Assembly: GCF_023078275.1 (NCBI RefSeq)
Contig: NC_062975.1
Span: 13,491,141-13,555,140, forward strand
Reading direction: 5' to 3'
Length of the DNA stretch: 64,000 bases
Source: Leguminivora glycinivorella
Taxonomy: Eukaryota; Arthropoda; Insecta; Lepidoptera; Tortricidae
The notes beneath the pieces were generated by a model that had not been told where the DNA came from, made no database searches, and was given only the letters and a program-made list of their open reading frames with translations. A program made the position numbers and the translations under genes. Of the stretch, positions 26,001-38,000 are shown in pieces; the stretch's first letter is position 1; every line of letters begins with the position of its first letter.

Positions 26001-29000
26001 GCGAGTCCCACTCACACTTGGCCGGTTTTTAGAGATAGAGTGGTACGGAACCCTTCATGCGCGAGTCTCACTCATACTTGGCCGGTTTTTAGAGATAAAG
26101 TCGTACGGAACCCTTCATGCGCGAGTCCCACTCACACTTGGCCGGTTTTTAGAGATAGTGGTACGGAACCCTTCATGTGCGAGTCCCACTCACACTTGGC
26201 CGGTTTTTAGAGATAGAGTGGTACGGAACCCTTCATGCGCGAGTCCCACTAACACTTGACAGGTTTTTAGAGATAGAGTGGTTGCGAACCCTTCATGCGC
26301 GAGTCCCACTCACACTTGGCCGGTTTTTAGAGAAAGAGTGGCACGGAACCCTTCATGCGCGAGTTCCACTCACACTTGGCCGGTTTTTAGAGATAGAGTG
26401 GTTGCGAACCCTTCATGCGCGAGTCCCACTCACACTTGTCCTGGATTTAAGGGATAGAGTGGTACGGAACCCTTCATGCGCGAGTCCCACTCACACTTGT
26501 CCGGTTTTAAGGGATAGAGTGGTACGGAATCCTTCATGCGCGAGTCCCACTCACACTTGGCCGCTTTTTATTATATTCATCGGACGTCACAACGATTGGA
26601 CATAAACAAGAAAGTGCAACGTGCTTTTTGCGTGTTTCGAACCTATAAAAGAAGATTAGAAACCTGAAGAAGCCGGGGCCTATAGGCACGTAGTTGGTAG
26701 ATTAGGAAAAGTAATCAGCGGTGACACATGCTTTGTGTTTTATGTTTATCCTTTGTCATTTATTACTATGTTTGCCTGGGTAATAGTACATTACGATACA
26801 AGTGCGTAAAAAAGGAAGTTCGAAACGAGTGGCGATAAATTAAAACACGACCGAAGGGAGTGTTTTAAATCGACACGAGTTACGAATTTCCTTTTTGCAC
26901 GTGTATCGTACGACGTTTTTCAGTACAGGTGAGCCTTCAAAGTTTCGACCTGGCATATAATGAACCACTTCTCGCACTAGTGCGTAAAAAAAACACCATC
27001 TGTACTGAAAACTATTGTATTTACCTATGAGTAACTGAATACACACATGACATTACTCAATAAGTTTATATTCGCAATTTTGTAACCACAATATAGCTCA
27101 CAACTTGCAGTTTCCGTAGGTACAAAGTATGGCTATATAAAACTACTATCTTTTGCCCGCAAAATTCATGTGTTTGTTACTTTTGTGTAAAAACTTTTTG
27201 TTAAAACTTATAGCCTGAATAACTTCTAATGTACAATGTTCTATATAGTAAATAGATAAATTTAATGTAATTCATTTAATCAGGCAAGTATTGGCCTATA
27301 ACGTCGATTCTTGTAACAAAAGATATTCATGGCAGCCATTTTGATTTTTCGGTTTTTCTGGCATGGGGTGTCATTGATCGCTTATAAGGGTTTACTTTGA
27401 TCACTGATCAATGACACCCAGCGAAATATGGTTTGTAGATTATTAAGGTATTGTATGTATTTTTCTTTATGATTTCGTAGTTGATTTTGTTTTATTGTTT
27501 TAGAATAATGCCGCGAACATATAAAAAAAGATTGGGTTCCCGAAATTATCGGAACTACTCAGAAACGGTTTTAAATCGGGCCATCACTAAAGTTGTAGTA
27601 GTAGTAGTAATCATTTTATTGTGTACAACAGTTTATATACAATTTGTAGGAATAGAGATACAAAGGCGAGCTTATCCCCATAAGGGATCTCTTCCACAGT
27701 TGTCGAAGGCCAACAATGGATTCGCCAAGCATCAGAAAATTATGGTCATATGGTACCTTATTTCATAAATACCATGGAAAATATGGAAAAAAACCTGGGG
27801 CTCATCCTTAAGTTGATTTTTCCTACACTGCCCTTCTTTCTCTTTGTCAAAGTAACCCCAAATGCTCGAAAATCCTTATAAAACCTAAACCTGTGAAGGG
27901 ATTTTTTTCGTATGTTTTACAGTTTTACTCCCTATAGGGGTTACTATCGAAATCCATCAAAAAAACGGGGGGTATCAAAGTAACCCCAAATAAGGTTGAT
28001 GATTAAGGTAAAGTTGATGACTTCTTTAAATTTTTTTTTTCAAGAGATACATTTGTTATAAAAACCGTATGATTAATGAAATCGGTAGACGAGCAAAAAC
28101 CGACATTGTCTTTTTTTTATTTTTTTTTTAAGTCGATATTCACGGAAATAAGTACAAATTAATTTTGAAATTGATCAAAGTAACCCCAAACCACGGTATG
28201 GATAGGCACACTGGCGCAGCGCTATTCGCGGTTACTGCTAGTAATTTTACCCGTACCTTGATTGACATTTAATTTGGAACCGCTGTTCTTAATTAAATGT
28301 TATTGAAAGGAAGGCTTTAGTCTAATTAAAAATGAAAAAGCAAAGATTTATGGTGCCCTGCAAAACATCTAGGTACCTACACTTAGCATTTAGGAAGATC
28401 TATGCATATGGGCGCAGTTTACCATTAAGAAGATACGGTAGCGAAAATGCTAAAATGGAAAGGAGCCCCCTTTCAACTATTGTTCCTGTTCCTGCATAAT
28501 ATCCTACTAACAGGTTACATCTACTTAGCACTTTTTATTCTGTATACACGGGGTAACATTAGGAAACCGAATAATTTTAACAGCGTATTCCTCATCATAT
28601 TAGAAGAGTAGGTAAAATGTCATAATATATAAACTTTTCTGGATTTCGCCCACTTTTAGAGTTATAAGCATTTAAAAAAATAACAATTATTATTTCTCAG
28701 AATAAAACGCTATTTTGATGGCGATGATGGCGTTATCGGATATAATTCAACTATCCTCGTTGATAGATGTCAAAAAGTAACTAGTGACTCCTTGCAAAAA
28801 CGTATTTTTTTTTAGAAAAAATGTGTGTATATGTTTATTTTAAGTGCCAGTTTTAGGAATAACATTTACTTTTTACTTATGTAAAAATACATCGAACAAA
28901 GCTAAAAAAAATGACACAAAATTTGCTTAACGTCATACATATAACATTTTATCTTTATTTTGCCTTCAGAAATGCGTAGTTAAAATCTTTCGGTTTCCTG

Positions 29001-32000
29001 ATGTCACACCGTGTCACAGCTACACTATAAATATTTACCTTTATATTGCTCCTGTTCCTGCATAGTGAGTACACTGCATCGTAGCCTGTTGACGGTCAGC
29101 GTGACCACATCGTTGAGGCCATCTTCGCTCGTCGTGTACAACAGAGTCACTTCCAGTTGGCCCTTTTTGTTTTCTCTCTGTGGACGTGGAAAGAAATTTA
29201 ATTACCTAATATATTTAGTCCAAAAACTATAAACTTTACAACTAGTTAAGGGGCGTGAAAAGTTGACCCAGTCACACAATTCCACGAGAAAGGACAAGAC
29301 TTGTCTGCTCGTTTGCCTCCTATCCCATAAAAAAATCGACCAGCAGAATAAAACTCCCGAACTTACAATATGTAAGACAGCATTTTTGTTCTACAAGTTT
29401 TAATGCGTGACAAAATATTGTAGGTTTCATTTAAAGTCTACCACGAGTAGCTTTTTGTGCGATTTGACCTATCAAATACTATTATACTAATACTATTACG
29501 AAAGAATAGTTATTTGTTATACAAGGGGGCAAAGTTGTATTTTAACGCCGAGTGTGGAATTGAAGAATGAGCAAATGAAAGGAGGAAATAGTTGAACCAC
29601 GAGCGAAGTGAGTGGTTCGAGAATAGAATCCTGAACTTGCGAGTTTTTTAACACACGAGAAGTAAAATACATCTGCACCCGAGTGTAACACAAAACTTTT
29701 CCCCTCACTATAGCGAGGAAACTACACCGCGAAAAATGCGTTTATCACTGCTTCCAGTAGTTCCACAGGTGGTAAATCATCTTTATTACTAGATTCACCT
29801 ACTTTTATCAATTTTAAAGCAGTTCATTTGACTGTATTCAAGGTCAAATTACTTTACCCACTAGTGGATAAAATGAGATTTTACCCGCTGGTATTAATGG
29901 ACAAAACACGTGTTTCCGAGCTAGTGAGGGGAAAAAATTCTGCTCGTTTGCCTCCTATCCCATAAAAAAATCGACCAGCAAAATAAAACTCCCGAACTTA
30001 CAATATGTAAGACAGCATTTTTGTTCTAAAAGTTTTAATGCGTGACAAAATATTGTAGGTTTCATTTAAAGTCTGCCACGAGTAGCATTTTGTGCGATTT
30101 GACCTATCAAATACTATTATACTAATACTATTACGAAAGAAAAATATAAACACAGTTGAAGAAGAATTACCTACACACGTACCGACCTACTTTGCAAAAT
30201 AACGTTAATTTACACGAACTTTTTAAAAGAACATATTACTGATACATCCCAAATCCTTCAAAGAAAACCGCAAATAAACCAATGTAACCTTTTTGGACAC
30301 GTGCGGATATATTGGTTTTTTAGGTAAACAATCTCTTACCTCTCACATAAAGTAAATGATGTACACGTCACGTGTTACCGGCTCCGGTTTCGCCGTGGAT
30401 AAAGCTTAGGACTTAGAACTGTATCGTCAAATCCACAGAACTAGATATGGATAGACGAAACAAGTTCATCTATTTGTATAGGGGGCGAGCGTGTCAGATT
30501 TTGTACTGAAGTTGTTACTTGCCTGTGATTATAAATATGTCTCAGGCCCTCGAGTGTTCATAATTTTTGTGTTGTTGCAATTAAATATCACGTAACGGGG
30601 CATTTTTAGTGTTTTTGTTGACTTCAACTTACAAAAATTTGCGCCCAAAAGCTGCAAGCTTTAATTAAAGACGGACAACTCAGTAAGGATTTTACTGTTC
30701 ATTTGACACGCTAAGTAGATAGATACGCTTGCTTGATCTATATTATACAGAGTGCCCGGTAATTAATGGACAACCTTTTAACCACCAAGAGGGCACCTTA
30801 TACTGGTCCGGTAAAAGTCGCCTGGTTTTCGAGATTTTCACACTTTTTAAAATTTTAATACAACCTAAAATTTTAAAAAGTGTGAAAATTCGAAAACCAG
30901 GCGACTTTTACTAAACCTTAATGTCGATTTTCTGGGCCAGTATAAAGTGCCCTCTTGGTTTTTAAGGTTGTCCATTAATATCCATTAAAATTTTAAAATG
31001 TGTGAAAATCTCGAAAACCAGGCGACTTTTACTAAACCTTAAAGTAGATTTTCTGGACCAGTATAAGGTGCCCTTTTGGTGGATAAAAGGTTGTCCATTA
31101 ATTACCGGGCACCCTGTATATGACATCGGTGGCCAAATCCTATTAGGTAACCTTCTAAAATCGTTTACGTATGTTGTGTATGTAATTTACCTACTATGGA
31201 CTATTGGGCAATAATGACGAGTGAAGAAGGTGACTAGGGCCTCTAGCCAGACGTACCATTGACGCTCCGAGGCGTACGATACGCAATGACTCGGTCGAGC
31301 CAATACGGAAGTGTGGTAGAGAAGGATAACTACTGTACGATACACAGCGTCCACGAGAGTAATCTTGGCGTGAGGGCAGCCTGCTAACGATGCAAACAAC
31401 CGAAACTTCGGAATATAAAAACAAGAAACAGCTGTCTTCTCGACATCAGGAAACATAAAACTTTAATACATTTAGAACCTCCTCATGCAAAGTTCTCAAG
31501 TCGGTAAAAGTTAACCTGAAATTGTTATGAAAATTATTTATATAAAAATAAATAAAATAAATATATTGGGGACACACCTTACACAGAAACTAAGCAAAGC
31601 TTGTACCTATTAGGTATGAGTGCTCGGAGACGATATAAATACTTACAAGATAAATACATACTTATATAGAAAACATCCATGACTCAGGAACAAATATCTG
31701 TGTTCATCACACAAATAAATGCCCTTACCGGGATTCAAACCAGGACCGTCGACTTAGCAGGCAGCTCACTACCAACTGCGCCAGACCGGTCGTCGAATAT
31801 TACTTACTGAAAGCCGCTTGTGAGTCTGACCTAGGCTTTGAATTAAATTGGTTGTCGCAAAGTAATTACGAGCTACAGTACAAGTGTACACTACAGCAAA
31901 AGTTAGTTCAATAAGTTACTCATAGTCAGGAAATAAACCATTAAAATGCTCTATTAAAATGGTCCTCTTGTAGCTCCCTCGAAAATTATAGCTCGTACCA

Positions 32001-35000
32001 AACTTTTTGAACACGATTAATAGTAGTTAGTTTGGAGCTGCATGCCTGTACCTACAGTTCTACAAACCCACAGTCTAGTAAGTATAAAATTACTTTTGGA
32101 TATAATAAATAAACTTTTTCGTTAAAATCATATTTTAACGAAAAAATGTATTAACTTACCAAAAAGTATCAGTGCCACAAAACAACACAAGTTTCAGTGC
32201 CACTGAAACTTAATAAGTTTCTTGTGATCTGCCTATCCCTTTTGGAAATATAGTCGTGAGTTTATGTATGTATGTGTAGCTATGATATTTTAGTTTACAA
32301 AATATTTCTCTACAGTATAGCCGCAAATTAAAATCCGAAATGAGCAAGGATGATTTATATAGGATTTACAATCTTCATACTACTTAAGAATCGTAGGTAC
32401 AGTCAAGTGCAAAAATACGTATCGATTTTATCCGCTCAAAAATATGTACCGAGACCTTATTCCGCCGACATAAAGTGCTATGGGACATATTTTTGATTAA
32501 GTTGTACGCACCCATATTTTTACACTTGACGTACCTCAATTTTTAGCGCCACCTAGGTACTTCATACTATCATAACTACCTACACTGATGATGCCTACAA
32601 GGGATCATCCACATATTACGTCACACCAAATTTCAGGTTTTTGGACCCCTCCCCCCTCCTATGTCACGCTTTTTTGTATCCCTTTAACAGGGATTGTCAC
32701 ATTTAGTATGACCCCCCACCCCCTTACACTGTGACGTAATATAATTATGGATGACGCCAAATTATTTTTATCAAAATGTCAATGATATCATGATATTAAA
32801 ATAAAGAAATAATATGTAATTTGTTCTTATAAAAAATAAAAAAAACGCGAGAATATTTGGGCAAAATATGATTTTGGCCGTTTCGAGGCTGCGAAACAGC
32901 GCCATCTAGTTTTAAACCTAAAAGGCCTTACATTTCAGGGGTACGCTTTTTTGTATGGGCTTTGTCAGTCCCGTATTAAATCGTCGTTGGAAATAAATAA
33001 GTACTTGATTGTGTTCTGCTTGTCGCATTGTTGAATTACTGGCTCTGGGCTTTGCTGTTCCAGGTACAACATACTAATTACGTACCTACACATATTATTC
33101 AGTTCGCTAAGCTAGTTTCTGGTACGTTGCAGGTGTCAGTCACCCATATAACCATAATCGGTCGCCGTTCCTACGCAAATCCTCCTATTTTGTGTACACA
33201 CAGGTCTTCGGGTCTCAATGCTTAGTCGCAGTACGGTCGACGTTTAGTCGCGGCGACCCAAATGGGGACGATTGGTAACAGGCACAAATGGTCACAGAAG
33301 TGACAGAAGTGTGCACTACGCGTGCACACATTGTTACCGTTTGGCGACTACTTTCCCAAAATCATTCGTTCATTTCATTCTTTTCAAATGGCGACTGTCA
33401 GAGACGTCAAAGTAAAAAAGAAATAAAATCATTTGACATTAAAATGTCAAAGTAAAAGTAATATAATGTGGGCTAATTACCATGGCCAATTAAATTGCTC
33501 GAGTGATTTCATAAAATAAGTCTAAATTTATCAACGCGCCATCAATTTACCTCAGTTTAACCAGTAATAATATTATTGACTACTCGGTGTTTGCGTGTTA
33601 TGTATATTAATTGGTGAAGTTTTAGTGCTCCGGTGCATATACTATACTGAAATAATAAAAATAATGCCTAGAAAACCAATAAAGTTGTTAAAATATGGAT
33701 TAAGACGGTAATATTCCATGTAAAAAACAGTCGCCAAACGGTCACCAAACGGTCGACAAACTGTCGCAAAATGGTCGCAGCGTACACGCGTGACCCAAAG
33801 CAGTGAATATTTATTATATTTTCAAAATGGCTTCTTGTATTAATTTTTTCCAGGTATCCTCAAACTTTATAAACAATTAAATATGCCGTCGTACTCAGTT
33901 TCCCTCACTAAAGAAGATTAAAAAAAAATTGTAACGTGCGTACCGAGCTGCTGGGTTGTAAAGGATCGGGGATCATATTATTATGGTCTTCTATAGAGCA
34001 ACTAGTATTTTGCGGCATTTCACAATTTACACTTGTTGAAGTAGTCGTCATTAATTTCAGCGATCAACATTAATTTCAGCGATCTGTACTTCTTTTGTCA
34101 AGATTTTTGTATAGATAAGTGTCTACAAATTTGTAATATTAAAGAGACTTAAATAAAACGTAGTAGAGTAAATAATGTGTTTTTTTTGTAACCCAAACAA
34201 AATACTTGTAGATACGAGTGCGGAAAAGAGGAAAATCGATACGAGTAGCGATAAATTAATACACGAACGAAGGGAGTGTTTTAAATCGACACGAGTTGTG
34301 AATGTCCTTTTCGCACGTGTATCGTACGACGATTTTCAGTACCTAAATCTAAGCTAAGAGTTTCGACCAGACAAGAAATGAATCATTGCTTGATTTGCTC
34401 GCACTACTGCGTTAAAAAAAGCAGCATCTGTACTGAAAAAAACTATCATTGCGCAACAGAAATTCTATTAATATCACAGTAAATACTCTATTTCATTTGA
34501 TTCCTACTTTTATTGTGTAAAGCAACACTACACTTCATTTTTATCAATAAGAATTAAAAATTATATATTTAATACATTAAGTAACTATAAAGTGCTTATC
34601 TATTTGTATTATCATTCTGCACTTTTCTTAACTTTCCCACATTTCTATAAAATGTCGAAGCGTGCTTAAATGGTCGTCGTCGTTTATTATTATTTAATTC
34701 GCTCATATTTAAATGATTCAAAGCAACCAGTCCACAACTTCACAAGACAGTTTGAGAAACCTTCGTATTTCAGATTGTCATTTGCGGATACAGTGGTTTA
34801 GGAGCAGTTCGGTAATCAGACCTACACATGTGTGTTACAAATTCTGTCAATGTCACTGTCAGAAACCGTTCTGACAGTGACAATGACAGCCACAAATTCG
34901 TCCACATGTTGTTACCGTTATGTGTGCAAACGTCGACTAATAAAGTGTCGTTAAAAGTCATTCTGACAGTGACATTGACAGCCACAAATTCGTACACATT

Positions 35001-38000
35001 TTGTTACCGTAACGAGTGCACACGACGACTACATTTTGTTATTGTATCAATACGGTCGCATTGTTTGCACGACGTTACCACGCGTTATGTCACATTTGAC
35101 AGTTAGTTACTGATTTGAAGATTTTGCGACTGAAATGGTTGTATGGGCAGCCAAAGGGTGAAAGCAGTAATTACTCAGGCCAGCGGTTCTCAAACTTATT
35201 TTCCCATGGAACCCTTTTAGAAAGTAAAACATCTGACGGAACCCTTAATTTTTAGGGTTCCGTACCAAAAAGGTACAACAGGAACCCTTATGGTGCGACT
35301 CTGTCCGTCTGTCTGTCCGTCTGTCACATTGTTAAATATCTCGAGAACTACTTATGCTATCGATATGAAATTTGGAAACTATTTTTTGTAATTTTTTGGT
35401 TGTGGAAAAAAATGTCTTTTGAAGGAAAATGTAAAAAAAAATACCGTTTCCCCCCCCTTATCTCCGAAGTTTACCAACGTAAATGTATGAAATTTTCACC
35501 AAACATGGGTATTTTTATTTATTTATAAAAAACCTTTCAGATTTACATTTTCAATTTTAACACCCTTGCGGGTGTTTATTGTACCTGTATTTTTTAACAA
35601 AATAACAATGAAATTACCTGCTATTAAATAGAGGAAAAATGGTTAAAATCGGTTCACGCAATAAACAATTATTCCATAAAAATCATCTTCCATACTAGCT
35701 CGCGCGCATTAGTTTACTCAATTTGCCGATAGATGTCGTATTCGATTTAGTAAAATCTGTAGTAGAGTTTTATGAATAACATTTTGATGATTCAACTATT
35801 GAAAGTTTGTACGGAACCCTCGGTGAGCGAGTCCGACTCGCACTTGACCGTTTTTTTTTTATTGCAATCTTTATTTTAATAAGCAATCATGATAGTAAAA
35901 TCTAATCACTAGATTCTAATGTGAGGTATTACATGAAACTGTTTTTTATTTTTTATCAATTGGTGAATATTTGGTTTTATGGAAGAGAGTTGAAGTGGCA
36001 TATCAGGTACCCAAAATTCACACGGAGCCCCCAGAGAGGCTTTGCGGTGCCCTAGGGGTCCGCGGAGCACACTTTGAGAATGGCTGACTCAGGCAGACAA
36101 ATCTTAGAACAGCGCCTGAATTACACGTGTATCAAGAGGATTTTGTTAGGTAAATAAATACGATTTAACACAAGAAAATACTGATTTAAAATTTCACGAT
36201 TGAGTTGAGCTTGCTCAACGTATTATTCACTATTTACTACAGGTCCTGATCACGTCAAATTAAATTCTAAATTTACCGTAGGAGCATTTAAATTGATGAT
36301 AATGATGATGAATGATTTTTACAAGCTTTTATTCAATTTGCCTTGTTAGCATGTTAGTTTGGGTCTAAACGTAGAAGCTAAATTTGACCCACTTCCCGGT
36401 TTCCGATTGAGTTGAAATTTTTCACACATGTAAATCACGTGACAATGTAATATTATGGTATCATGGAGCTGATCTGATGATGGAGCAGAAAGGTGGTCAT
36501 AGGTACTGTTATGAAACGTCGTATCCCCATTGAGTAAGGGGTTTTTAGAAACATCTCGGAGAGCAGTAGATGACTGTTGAAAGAAAGGTACAGTCGGCGA
36601 TAAAAGCTAGTGCCATTTTTTTTTTCAAATACTTATTTTTATTTTACATTGTATTTCGCTAAGTAACTAAGCCAAATCTAATAAGTACGTTTTACTCTAT
36701 TATTTTGTAAGTACTTAAAGTACTGTACTAAAATAGGAAGAATTTTAAAGTGTCTAAAAATGTAACAACAACGAATACTTTATAAATATCGTAGAATAAC
36801 CTCTTGACTCCAAAACAACACGTAACAACTAAAGTTAATGCATGTTTCGTTTTGAAGATAAAAACACAGGCTCACAGCCTTGGCAGTTGGCGAACAGACG
36901 ATAATGATTTTATGATTTCAGTACCTATAATAATTCAAATAAAACCCGGCCGCATTCGTGTTGGATCACGCATAATGGATGGTTCTGCATAATAACTCAA
37001 AAATGATGCAACCGATGAAGTTAAAAAAAAATTTAATGATGTGCCGGTTCAAAAGTTAGAGATGCGAAATTCGGGGTGATTATGTTCCGAAATTAGCTAT
37101 TTGACAAAACAAATACCAAAATTATTTTATTACACGACTGCCCAAAAAAATAGTGTAAGATTGTTTTTCCTATCTTTTGATGTGGTACATGTACAAAATG
37201 TTTGCTATCAAGTTATACATGTCTTAGTAGCCGCTAAAGATCCTTTTAACAATTTTACTAACAACCCAAGCAACAGCACTATACATATTTATAATATAGG
37301 TAGGTATACATACCTTTATTCTTCATAAATATTCATTTTAGCATCCAAGTAAAATGGCTGTGACATATGGTCAGACAGACGGACGTGACGAAATATCGCC
37401 ATTTTGCCTCAGAACCCTAAAAACTCAGTTGGCTGCATATGACGTCCTACAAGTAGGTACACGTCTAAGGTAGGTATGTAATAGGTATTCAGTGGTCGAG
37501 GTCAAAGCTATTCTATTGTGACGCCGGGCTGAACTCACGATCTATTCGATCTCCGTGATGCGGTGACTCAGACCACACCTTACTCGCACCAATTGAGAAA
37601 CTTAATTGGCCCTGATTGGATACAATTTTGGTATGCGTAGTGCTATAAATAGACTGTAAATATTACTAGGTATACGTGTGCCGCTAACCCGACTAGCTAA
37701 TAAATAATAAAGTCTTCGTAAAGATCATTTGTATTAAGTAAGTATACCTTAAAAAACAAACTATACGATGATGCAGCACATCCTATAGCCTGAATTATAA
37801 AAAATAATTTGCGACTTGTGTCTTTAAAATTCACGACATTTATTGAATAACTATTATGGAGTAATATCTAATCGGCTATTCAAGTTCATATAAAATACAT
37901 TTACACATTTATTTAATACCATTTTTAGAACAAACACTGAGATTAATGCCCTAATAAAAAGTTAAATTTTTTTTTTTACTTTTTCAGTCTGAGATCAAAG

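Larger units (their letters stand above)
32345..32990. repeat. Old dispersed repeat carrying two MITEs
   Basis: TTTATATAGGATTTA, CTTCATACTA, TTTTTAGCGCCACCTA and CATTTCAGGGGTACGCTTTT also occur, contiguous, at 41925-42065. Here the order is interrupted by MITEs at 32409-32531 and 32601-32758. Confidence 0.6.

Noticed and set aside
25606..26570. Regularly spaced repeats as a CRISPR array
   Set aside because: No unique spacers; units are contiguous and nearly identical, and the DNA is eukaryotic.
25924..26605. Three overlapping reading frames of 89-142 codons with repeating PSCASPTHTW-type peptides
   Set aside because: They are the 60-bp minisatellite (a multiple of three) read in different frames; no single frame is favoured.
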